A DNA stretch of 64,000 nt from Sphingobacteriales bacterium. Lineage in GTDB: Bacteria; Bacteroidota; Bacteroidia; Chitinophagales; UBA2359. A model generated the notes under the pieces. That model had not been told where the DNA came from, searched no databases, and saw only the letters and a list, made by a program, of their open reading frames with translations. Shown here in pieces: positions 19,055 to 27,882 of this stretch (position 1 is the first letter of the stretch; each line of letters begins with the position of its first letter). The stretch spans positions 4,893,501 through 4,957,500 of the forward strand of contig CP064999.1 in the NCBI GenBank assembly GCA_016700115.1, written 5' to 3'. A program made the translations under genes and the position numbers.

Positions 19055-19278
19055 GTTTTTTTTTGAAAAATCAAACTAAATGTGCAAAATGAACCTTAGG
19101 GTTGTATTTCCTAAAAATTTACCTGTTCAAAGTTCATGAATTTGGTAAAAGCAAAGTTCATGTTTATGATTCTTTTTTCCAACCTGTCCGTTTTTTGTTG
19201 GATAGTGAGTTTCAGAAGCCGGCTTATCTCCTTTCGAACAACTACCATTAAAAATGGTTAATCGTTGTTGTTGAATGA

Positions 19279-22200
19279 TTATCTCTCATCTTGTTTTTTA
19301 GGAACTTCACCCTCAGGGGTAGTGCCTTTGTCATCTGTTTGTTGGTTTCCTTCATCTACCGGTTTGGTTTGTTCCTGGTTCTGATCACCTTCATTTACCG
19401 GTTCAACAGGTGTGTTTTCGGTTGGTGCCGGGTTGTCTGTTGACGGAGGCGGTGGAGGTGGTGGTTCAGGAGGTCCTCCTCTCATGGTATAGACAAAAAC
19501 ATTTCGTCTTTCCATAGGGGCCACACTGTATTGGTAGATTTCGCCGGTTGATTTGTTTTCTTTTATCCTTTTTTTGTCTTTGGCTGCGGCAATAGCATCG
19601 TTAAACAACGGATCGGAACTAATGGCCTGTAAGACCCCTTTTTTATAATGGAAGAAATACCATTTATAATTTTTTTGGTCGTCCTGCGCAGTTTCAATGT
19701 AAATGTTGACAAAGTTTCCGCTTTGCCTTAACCCGATTTCAATCCATCCATCCACCATCCGGTTGACATATTTTTCGCCCGAAAAGCTAAGCCCAAGTTT
19801 TCCGTTGCTGATAAAAGTGCGGGTAATGGTATCAAAAACCATTTGAACATTAGTAAAAATCAAACGATGATCGATTCCCTTTTTGCGCTCTGCCAAATAG
19901 TTGTAAGTTCCCAACATCCTTTTTAACTCGCCAACTTCTTTTTTATCAACCATTGCCACAGCGGCATTATAGAAACTCTCTTTGGAGTAATCAACCTCAG
20001 GAGCAGCAGCATTAAAATAACGGACAGCTTCTCCCAAATTGGTCAACAACGCTTCGTCAAAATAAAAATCGAAACCGATAAGCATATCTTTGAAGTTAAA
20101 ACCTGTTGCACCGACTTTGTGAGTCAATTGTCCGGCAGCATCCAACCGTGTCATGCCCCAATCTTTGCCCAAATCAAACATGCCTTCGGCTACAATTTCA
20201 CCGATGTTGTCTTTAAGAGTAAAAATATTGCCCTGTGATTCTTTGCCGCTCAGTCGCTCTTTGCTGCCCACTATAAATATATTTTTATCGGCGTTATAAT
20301 CCATTTCACCTCCGGCAACAAAAAGGTAAGGATCAACCGATGAACGTTTTTTGGTTAAGAATGCGGGATACAGGTCTAACAACTGCATATCCTGTAAAAA
20401 CCCAAAAGTCAGAGAATCTTTAAACTCGCCGATTGGTGCGCTCACATCAATACTGATGCTGTCGGGGTTAATGACATCGCGGAAGGTAAACCATTGAGAA
20501 AGTATTTCCTTGGTTTTGAGTTCTATTTTAGCAAATCCGTCAAAGACGAGGAATGGCTCACGCGAGTCTAAGATGGCATTGCCTTTGTAACTAATGTTAG
20601 GACTTATTTTAAACTCGGTATTTTCTGGAATATTGGTAGTACCGTAAGTATAATATCGGTTGGGATCTTTGGCATCTTTTTCGGTGGTTATCTTTTCAAA
20701 AAACAAATCTTGTCGTTTCAGGTTTTTTCCCCGGTAACGATATTCCCCATTGGCATCCATTTGGTTTTTACCCAAAATTTTTACTTTGGCTTTGTAGAGT
20801 TTATGATATTCCTTGATGCTGTCTGCCACGATCAGTGCATTTTCAAGCGGTCGGATATTCGCATCCGGTTCTATAAAAATTTGTGTATCGGGAGGTCTGA
20901 TTCTTGCATCACCAATTTCGATATATGCAATTCCGTCTGCTTTTACAGTATTGTCTTCCAGGTTGACAACTCCACCGGATGCCTGAAACTTTAGCCCTTC
21001 CTGTTTAGGGTCCGTCGATTCAAAATAGCTCAGTTTTGGGTCTTCGGGCATTCGAAGGTTGATTAGCTTGTCTTTCATCAGCCAATAAAACTCTTTGGCG
21101 TTGGTTTTAAAGCGGTTAAAGGGCAAATCAATCGGAATACTCGGCCCATTGGCAAGAAATTCTCCGAGATATTGATCCATGTCAACCCGTGCTTTTACAT
21201 TATAAGAATTGAATGAAACCCTTGCCGCATCCTTGTTTTTAATCTGCACATCTGCTGAATCTGATTGAAAAGTTCCGGAAGTAAAGGCTAAAGCATCTGC
21301 CCGCATAGCTGCATCCGGCCAATTGATGGTTCCTTTACCGGTTAGTCCGCTTTCGGCAAGCGCAAGGCTTCCTTTCAGTGTTACTTTATCTTCAAACATC
21401 GAAAATGGAGCATCTGTCATATAAATATTCATGCCCGTTGTGTTTGGGCGCCATCTGATGTTGACTTTTCCATTGTGGGCGGAGGGAAACTCCGCATTTC
21501 CAATTTTTTTACGAACCATATAAAAGGAATCGCAGGCTGCCATCATGGAATCGGGAAGGAAAATAAAGTTTTCAGATAAGGAAGTACTGGAAAGATATTC
21601 AATCCTTCCTTTACCTATCAAACCCTTATTACTCATGTCTAAAACTCCGAAAAATTTACCTTTTTTATAGGTAAGCATCCCAGCTGCATCTGTCGTATTG
21701 ACAAAACCGAGAGAGTTGTCGGGTTGCAGGCTTGTTACCTGTTTAAATGGCGGGAAAATATCGCCGGTTATCATGGTTCCCGGAAAAGTGAGCAGGTCAG
21801 GGGTAATTTCATCAAGGTCGGGAAACTTAAAGGGGTCTAATTTAAAGTGAAATATATCCCGTTTATAAGCCCCATTGTACAGACTTTTGTCGTCATAATA
21901 AAGATATGAATTTCCTTTGCTTTCAAATCGGGGATAAGAGGGGTATTTGGTTAACCCCGATTTGTTGTTAGCTTCATCAATAAACAAAGTTCCGGTAACA
22001 GAACGAATCAGGGTATTGATTGGGATGAGTTTATTTTTTTCTTTATCGTTGTCTTCCAGCAGATAGATTTTCATCTGATCAATGGAATCGAGATTGACCA
22101 AAAACGGGTTATAGTCGAAGTCAAAATCCTTTCCGACAAAATCTACACTGCCCGCTACTATGGTTCCATCCATTTGCATATTTCTATCCTTGCGGACTCT

Positions 22201-23958
22201 TAAAAACCCTTTGTCCGGAAACAAGCGAACCTGTTGAGAGTCGCTGAGTGTTACCTGATTTACGCCTGTAATGAGCAGTTCTTTAGATTCTAAATCTAAT
22301 TGTGCATTTTCCACTTTACTTCTCGATACTACCAAAATGCGGTCGTAGTCAATTTCTTGTTTTTTTGAACGCATGTAATTATCTGTTTTTTCGCGGATGG
22401 TAATAATGTCGGTATCCGGGTCGTAGTAAATGAAACCATCTTCGACCAAATCAAAAATTACCCCATGTACCGTTTCGGCAGTATAGTTGGCGTTCATGAA
22501 TTTGGCAAATTCAAGCGCAGTTATTTTAAACTGACCTCCGTTAGAAAATGCATATAAAGCTGCAACCGGATCAATATCTGATGTTCCTCTGCGGTATCTT
22601 TCCAAACGGGATGCCTCATATAGGTTGAATGACTCAAACATAACCGGAAGTTCTTTGAGTTGAGAAACCATTTGCATGTTTACTACCGGTGTATTCATTT
22701 TCCAAAAAACAGCATCGAGGTTGGCCTCTATATGATGGTACGAAGACATAAAAGCAATTTTGGAACTTGCTTTTCCATCCCGAACCAAACGCAATTCCGG
22801 GTCGCTTCCCATTAAATATCGCATGTTCAACTGAGGGTGATAGATGGAGTCGTTCGCAAAATATAAAGAAACAGAGGTTTTGGTTGAACTGACTTCTTTA
22901 TCTTCCTTTAGCCCGAACATGGTTGATTTGGCTAAAAGCACTTCCCGGTTATCTTTAGAAAAAAATGTTAATTCGGCCAACTGAGATTCTTTGCCATAGC
23001 CAATAATTTGTGAGCCGCTCATTCCAAATCCACCGCGAAACTCTGTTTGCGGGGCAAAGTTTTTCATAAAAATATCCAACTCATAAGAGGTAAACTTGGG
23101 ATAGATGTATTCATTGTTCACCTTGCCCCATATCATATCTTCCAAAGTGCCCTTCAGGGGGCGGTTAAAATATTTTTTATGGTAAAAAACAGCATCCTCC
23201 ACTTTATACTCTGTTTTTTGGAAATCAATTTGATAACCTGCAATTTCGCAATACACAGAGTTTGGATCAAATCCGGTTCTTTCCCAGGTTACCCGACCGG
23301 TTTTACCCGACCATTTGTTTTCTAAAGGAAAAAAATCGCCTTTGGTGTCAATAATATACATGGTATCTTTTGCAGTCGCACAATACAAACTTGCTTCGTC
23401 AAAACTGATTGTAGGAATATTGTTGTCGTATTTGAATTTGTAGTCGCTGGTTTGTACCACCCATCTTTTACCCGAAGTTTTATCGAGAAGATCAGCCGCA
23501 AAAAAGTTTTCCGAAAAACTTAAAAAAGTCATCAGGTTATTGTACTGCCCTTTTTCAGATTTGAGCAAAAGGTCTTTAACGATTGAATGCCAATCTCCAA
23601 ACTTGTTCGATTTTTCAGCAGTCATCATACTGTTGATAGCCTGAAAATAGCTGTTGTAATGTGGAGTTATGCGCATTTTTCGGTCTGACATCAGGTTACA
23701 CAGCGAGATAAGCTCCTGAATATCGGGTGCTGAGATTTTACCGGCTTGTGCGCCGGCAATAAAAGTTTCGACTGTTTTTTGTGTTTCGGAACTTTTGATT
23801 TTACCAAACATCTCGCGTAGTTGACCATAAAAAACATTAGGATCATTTGAAAACTCGCCGGGAGGATTTGCGGAAAACTTGATCCAATTTTCTGATGCAG
23901 TTACGAATGCAAGTGTTGCCATCAATATAATAGCTATGGCAAAAGTTCTTCTTATCAT
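19279..23958 (-). CDS. Very large exported protein of unknown function with Pro-rich C-terminus
   Basis: A 1559-residue protein with an N-terminal signal peptide (MIRRTFAIAIILMATLAFVTA). Most of it is a mixture of beta-rich segments with frequent aromatic and charged residues. Repeated phrases such as GKGTINWPDAAMRADAL and GKGRIEYLSS recall the layered beta repeats of proteins that handle lipids or polymers, but I cannot assign a family. No transmembrane helix other than the signal and no T9SS tail is visible. The end is a low-complexity tail: PPEPPPPPPP, then Glu/Thr/Gln-rich sequence. The gene is 69 bases downstream of prmA on the same strand. Confidence 0.85.
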   Translation of the reverse strand: MIRRTFAIAIILMATLAFVTASENWIKFSANPPGEFSNDPNVFYGQLREMFGKIKSSETQKTVETFIAGAQAGKISAPDIQELISLCNLMSDRKMRITPHYNSYFQAINSMMTAEKSNKFGDWHSIVKDLLLKSEKGQYNNLMTFLSFSENFFAADLLDKTSGKRWVVQTSDYKFKYDNNIPTISFDEASLYCATAKDTMYIIDTKGDFFPLENKWSGKTGRVTWERTGFDPNSVYCEIAGYQIDFQKTEYKVEDAVFYHKKYFNRPLKGTLEDMIWGKVNNEYIYPKFTSYELDIFMKNFAPQTEFRGGFGMSGSQIIGYGKESQLAELTFFSKDNREVLLAKSTMFGLKEDKEVSSTKTSVSLYFANDSIYHPQLNMRYLMGSDPELRLVRDGKASSKIAFMSSYHHIEANLDAVFWKMNTPVVNMQMVSQLKELPVMFESFNLYEASRLERYRRGTSDIDPVAALYAFSNGGQFKITALEFAKFMNANYTAETVHGVIFDLVEDGFIYYDPDTDIITIREKTDNYMRSKKQEIDYDRILVVSRSKVENAQLDLESKELLITGVNQVTLSDSQQVRLFPDKGFLRVRKDRNMQMDGTIVAGSVDFVGKDFDFDYNPFLVNLDSIDQMKIYLLEDNDKEKNKLIPINTLIRSVTGTLFIDEANNKSGLTKYPSYPRFESKGNSYLYYDDKSLYNGAYKRDIFHFKLDPFKFPDLDEITPDLLTFPGTMITGDIFPPFKQVTSLQPDNSLGFVNTTDAAGMLTYKKGKFFGVLDMSNKGLIGKGRIEYLSSTSLSENFIFLPDSMMAACDSFYMVRKKIGNAEFPSAHNGKVNIRWRPNTTGMNIYMTDAPFSMFEDKVTLKGSLALAESGLTGKGTINWPDAAMRADALAFTSGTFQSDSADVQIKNKDAARVSFNSYNVKARVDMDQYLGEFLANGPSIPIDLPFNRFKTNAKEFYWLMKDKLINLRMPEDPKLSYFESTDPKQEGLKFQASGGVVNLEDNTVKADGIAYIEIGDARIRPPDTQIFIEPDANIRPLENALIVADSIKEYHKLYKAKVKILGKNQMDANGEYRYRGKNLKRQDLFFEKITTEKDAKDPNRYYTYGTTNIPENTEFKISPNISYKGNAILDSREPFLVFDGFAKIELKTKEILSQWFTFRDVINPDSISIDVSAPIGEFKDSLTFGFLQDMQLLDLYPAFLTKKRSSVDPYLFVAGGEMDYNADKNIFIVGSKERLSGKESQGNIFTLKDNIGEIVAEGMFDLGKDWGMTRLDAAGQLTHKVGATGFNFKDMLIGFDFYFDEALLTNLGEAVRYFNAAAPEVDYSKESFYNAAVAMVDKKEVGELKRMLGTYNYLAERKKGIDHRLIFTNVQMVFDTITRTFISNGKLGLSFSGEKYVNRMVDGWIEIGLRQSGNFVNIYIETAQDDQKNYKWYFFHYKKGVLQAISSDPLFNDAIAAAKDKKRIKENKSTGEIYQYSVAPMERRNVFVYTMRGGPPEPPPPPPPSTDNPAPTENTPVEPVNEGDQNQEQTKPVDEGNQQTDDKGTTPEGEVPKKQDER

Positions 23959-24027
23959 GATTAAATGGTATTGAAAAGTGTTGATTGAAAGAATAGGGGG
24001 AATAATAGATAAAAGGTTTGAGATGAA

Positions 24028-24870
24028 TTAGTTTGGCTTTTTTTGAAAAGCAAGCATAGCCCAGTTACCACGCAGTTGCTGTTTGGTAAAAGTCAATTCC
24101 TGGTTAGTGGCAGCTTGTTGAATAGATGGAATATCCTCGTGCAGAATGCCGCTGATTAAAAGCGTTCCATCGGGTTGAATGGCTTGAGCCAGGGTTGGTA
24201 ATGTTTCTAAAATTACATTACGGGTAATGTTCGCCAAAACAAGATCAAATTGTTCGTCAGCTTTTATTTGATGATGATCGCCCAACCTGACTTGAAAAGG
24301 AACAAGCTGATTGACCTGAATATTTTCGAGTGTGTTGTGGTACGCCCATTCATCGTTGTCAATCGCAATTATAGATGCTGCACCTTGCATAGCTGCTAAA
24401 ATAGCCAATATGCCGGTTCCGCAGCCAAAATCAAGAACTTGTTTGTTTTTTATTTGATAATTCAGCATTTCTGCAAGCATCAGGTAGGTTGTTTCGTGAT
24501 GACCGGTTCCAAAAGCCATTTTAGGTTCAATGATGATGATATATTGAAAATTACCGGTAACAGAATGAAAAGGGGCTCTGACAAGTATCTTGTCCTCAAT
24601 ATAGATCGGTTTAAAATTTTGCTCCCATTCTTGATTCCAATTCTTTTCTTCTAATGCTCTGATGGCACTAACGGATGCTTTGCCTTTTTTGTTGTATCGG
24701 GCTATAGTTTGATGTAATGCATCATTGTCAAAATAGTCTGTCTGAATGTAAGCAGTAAGCCCCTGTTCGGTTTCTTCAAATCCTTCATAACCAATTCCTG
24801 CAAGTTCTGCGATAATAGTATCCACGACCTCGGAATTGTTCACGGTTATTTCGGCAATAGTATAAGGCAT
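24028..24870 (-). CDS. prmA: Ribosomal protein L11 methyltransferase
   Basis: The 280-residue protein has a PrmA N-terminal domain and a class I SAM-dependent methyltransferase domain with MAFGTGHHETTYLML and VLDFGCGTGILAILAA (SAM-binding motif I at about residue 146), then IDNDEWAY and DLVLANITRNV. PrmA trimethylates residues of ribosomal protein L11. Length and motif order match the family. ATG at 24870 is followed by the usual Y-x-E-I-x-V strand. A divergent Roco gene begins 366 bases away. Confidence 0.92.
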   Translation of the reverse strand: MPYTIAEITVNNSEVVDTIIAELAGIGYEGFEETEQGLTAYIQTDYFDNDALHQTIARYNKKGKASVSAIRALEEKNWNQEWEQNFKPIYIEDKILVRAPFHSVTGNFQYIIIIEPKMAFGTGHHETTYLMLAEMLNYQIKNKQVLDFGCGTGILAILAAMQGAASIIAIDNDEWAYHNTLENIQVNQLVPFQVRLGDHHQIKADEQFDLVLANITRNVILETLPTLAQAIQPDGTLLISGILHEDIPSIQQAATNQELTFTKQQLRGNWAMLAFQKKPN

Positions 24871-25214
24871 GACCTAAGTTTTGAAATATAAAGCTGCGAA
24901 ACTGCTTCATACCATACGATTAAAAAAAGAAAATTTCTTAAAGAGAAAAGTTCAAGATGAAATTTTACTTAAAACAAGTGCGCTAAGATAGAACAATTAG
25001 ACTCAACCGCAAAATGAAGTTTTAGGAGAGAAAACCCCAAAAATGAATTGTCGCTTAGAACTTTATGTCAAAAGAAAAAAGCAGTTAAAGACATAAAACC
25101 TATCCGGTTATTCTGGCATAAACAGGAGAATTTTGGTCAATTTCAAGTTGATACAATCAAACTGATGGCTATAAGTTGTTGACATTAAATAGGGTTAAGT
25201 TGCAAACACTTTTC

Positions 25215-25222
25215 TATCTTTG
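25215..25222 (+). promoter_or_regulatory. Possible -7 box for the Roco gene
   Basis: TATCTTTG matches the Bacteroidota -7 consensus TAnnTTTG and lies 14 bases before the ATG at 25237. No -33 TTG at the ideal distance is clear. The remaining divergent stretch 24871-25214 holds the unassigned promoter of prmA and no gene I can see. Confidence 0.35.
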
Positions 25223-25236
25223 CCTACTTGATAGCT

Positions 25237-27795
25237 ATGGAAAATAATGCAACATTAACTGCTTTGGCAAGAATACGCAGTCTGCAAAAAAAGGGAGTGG
25301 ACGGATATGTCTTAGACCTTAGCAATCTGGAGCTTACTTTTATTCCTGTAGAAATCGAAACCCTGCGAAACCTTAAGGAGCTGAATTTACAAAACAATCA
25401 GTTAACTGTCCTTTCCTCTGAAATAGGTAACCTGCCCTCTCTTCAAGTAATCAATGCTTCCAATAATCACATCGGTCAGATTGCCAAATCTGTCAGAAAA
25501 CTCGGCAACCTGAATCATTTAGATTTGTCGGGCAATAAACTAAATAGCTTGCCTTATGAGTTCGCACAACTAAAAAACCTGTTGACACTTAATTTAAGTA
25601 ACAATAATTTTACCGATATTCCTAAAGCAATCAAACAACTGCCTAAACTCGCCTATCTGATATTTAATTATAACCGGATTAACCGTTTGCCCAATACCAT
25701 TTCTCAAATGAGTGAATTGGTGGAATTGTGTTTTGAAGGAAATGAAATAGACAAATTGCCCGATTCAATCGGACAACTTCAATATCTTAAAATACTGAAC
25801 CTTGCCGGTAATAAACTGAGCAATATCCCCCCTTCCATTGGGCAATTAAATAATCTTCAGGTTTTAAATGTTGCCGGTAATTTATTAAATTCTCTTCCCT
25901 CCGAAATCAGCCTTTTGCGTCAACTGCAACGACTGAATTTGTCAGACAATATGCTGTCAAATATCCCTCTTCAAATAACATCTCTCAAAAAACTTACAAA
26001 TACGCCTGACCAACCCGGCTTAAATCTGAACAAAAACAGGTTTAATGTGCCTGATGAAATATTCCAACGCGAACCTGCCGAAATTATTCAATATCTGACT
26101 GACTTGCAGTTGTCTAAAAATACCAAACCTCTGCTCGAAGCAAAAATCATCTTTATCGGGTCGGGCGAAGTCGGTAAAACCTCACTGATAAATATGTTGA
26201 CAACAGGCAGCTTCAATGCTGCCGAACCTATTACCGATGGAATTCAAATTAAAGATTGGGAAGTAAAACGCGGTGCCGATCATGTTAAAGTTCATATTTG
26301 GGATTTTGGAGGACAAGAAATTCTGCACGCTACTCATAAGTTTTTTATGACTGACCGGACAGTTTATGTTTTGGTCATCAATCCGCGCACGGAAGACAGA
26401 TATGGCGATTCAGAATTGGAATACTGGCTGAAACTCATCCGGTCTTTTGCAGGAACTGCAGTGCCTATTGTGGTTGTAGTAAATAAATGTGAAACTCATA
26501 AAATTGATCTTGCCAAAGGAACCATGCATGACAAATACCCGAATATTATTGGATTTGTCGAAACTTCCTGCAAGGAAAACAAAAACATTGATAAATTAGA
26601 ATCCTCGATAACGCAAGCCATTTCCAGACTTAAACATATTGACGACCTTTTGCCTAAAAGCTATTTTGAAATCAAACAGCATTTAGAGCAAAGCAACGAA
26701 AACTACATCACTTACGATGGATATAAAAAAGTTTGTTTGGAAGTTAATCCGGATTTTACAGAACAAAGCATGACAACTTTGGTCAAATTGCTTCACGACC
26801 TCGGTGTGATGCTTAATTTTAGTGAAGACCGTTTGCTAAAAGACACTCAGGTTTTAAATCCCGAATGGGTTACTAAAGGCGTTTATCAAATTATTGCTTC
26901 CCCAAAACTCATCGGAAAAAAAGGAATTATTAAAGCACAGGAAATCCGGAACATTCTCGACAGTAAAAGCTATCCTACCGATAAAGAGCGATATTATATC
27001 ATGGATATCATGCAAAGGTTTGAGCTTTGTTACCAGTTATCAGGTACTGATGAAAGTTTTTTTATTCCCGGTGCTTTCACCAAAGACCGTCCTGATTTTG
27101 AATGGGAATATAAACCCAATCAGCTTTTAAGATTTCAATACCTTTATGAAGTATTGCCTTCTGGAATTATGTCATTATTTATAGTCCGCGTACACGATTT
27201 TATTCGTCACCACGACTATTGGCGCAATGGCGTTATTATAAAAAAAGAGAGTTGTGAAGCTTTGGTTATTGCGGACCCACAGGAAAGAAAAATCTGTATT
27301 GAAGTTAGCGGCAACGGCAACAAACGAGATTTCCTTGCTTTTATTCGTTCACAGTTTGAAGTGTTGCACAAAAGGTTTTCAGGCATTGTAGTCAAAAAAT
27401 ATATTGTTTATGAACACGAACATCAGTCAGTTCCTATTGACCTGGATTCTTTACTGCTGCATGAACAAATCAATGAAAAATATATAGTTATAAAGGAGTT
27501 GAAAACAAAACTACCGGTTAAACTCCTTCTTAGTGGCATTGAGCCTGAAAAAGAATTGACAGAAAACCATCAAAACAACCGTTCTTATGATATAGATAAC
27601 ACCCGCCGCGAAGACTCATTTACAGACAAAGGAAATCAAAAACCTGCTGAAAAAATGATAGAAACCTATAAAATAACCAGAATTCTAAAATACATTGGCG
27701 GTGGAATTGCAGGAATAATAGCCATTTTGGCCGGTTTATCTGAAATGGTGGGTGAACCAATCATCAATTTGATAAAACAATTTTTTGCAAAATAA
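25237..27795 (+). CDS. Roco protein: LRR-Roc-COR GTPase with a C-terminal membrane segment
   Basis: An 852-residue protein. Residues about 20-280 are about eleven leucine-rich repeats of the type LxxLxLxxNxLxxLPxxIxxL. The Roc GTPase follows with P-loop GSGEVGKTS (about 307-315), the switch II motif WDFGGQE (about 354), and NKCE in place of NKxD. The COR dimerisation domain spans about 470-700. A hydrophobic segment near residues 818-840 (GGGIAGIIAILAGL) could anchor it in a membrane. Roco proteins are GTP-regulated dimers, but bacterial partners are mostly unknown. The longest frame starts with TTG at 25228; ATG at 25237 is used. The gene stands alone between prmA and fadJ-like genes. Confidence 0.9.
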   Translation: MENNATLTALARIRSLQKKGVDGYVLDLSNLELTFIPVEIETLRNLKELNLQNNQLTVLSSEIGNLPSLQVINASNNHIGQIAKSVRKLGNLNHLDLSGNKLNSLPYEFAQLKNLLTLNLSNNNFTDIPKAIKQLPKLAYLIFNYNRINRLPNTISQMSELVELCFEGNEIDKLPDSIGQLQYLKILNLAGNKLSNIPPSIGQLNNLQVLNVAGNLLNSLPSEISLLRQLQRLNLSDNMLSNIPLQITSLKKLTNTPDQPGLNLNKNRFNVPDEIFQREPAEIIQYLTDLQLSKNTKPLLEAKIIFIGSGEVGKTSLINMLTTGSFNAAEPITDGIQIKDWEVKRGADHVKVHIWDFGGQEILHATHKFFMTDRTVYVLVINPRTEDRYGDSELEYWLKLIRSFAGTAVPIVVVVNKCETHKIDLAKGTMHDKYPNIIGFVETSCKENKNIDKLESSITQAISRLKHIDDLLPKSYFEIKQHLEQSNENYITYDGYKKVCLEVNPDFTEQSMTTLVKLLHDLGVMLNFSEDRLLKDTQVLNPEWVTKGVYQIIASPKLIGKKGIIKAQEIRNILDSKSYPTDKERYYIMDIMQRFELCYQLSGTDESFFIPGAFTKDRPDFEWEYKPNQLLRFQYLYEVLPSGIMSLFIVRVHDFIRHHDYWRNGVIIKKESCEALVIADPQERKICIEVSGNGNKRDFLAFIRSQFEVLHKRFSGIVVKKYIVYEHEHQSVPIDLDSLLLHEQINEKYIVIKELKTKLPVKLLLSGIEPEKELTENHQNNRSYDIDNTRREDSFTDKGNQKPAEKMIETYKITRILKYIGGGIAGIIAILAGLSEMVGEPIINLIKQFFAK

Positions 27796-27882
27796 ACTCA
27801 ATATATCAGCAGTGAGGTTGGACTTCAAAGAGTTCGGTCAATTGCTTATTTCAAATCACGAAAAACAATCAAACCATCATAC

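Noticed and set aside
18865..19074. 69-codon minus-strand frame
   Set aside because: It runs through the bidirectional terminator at 19021-19054, so it cannot be a normal gene.
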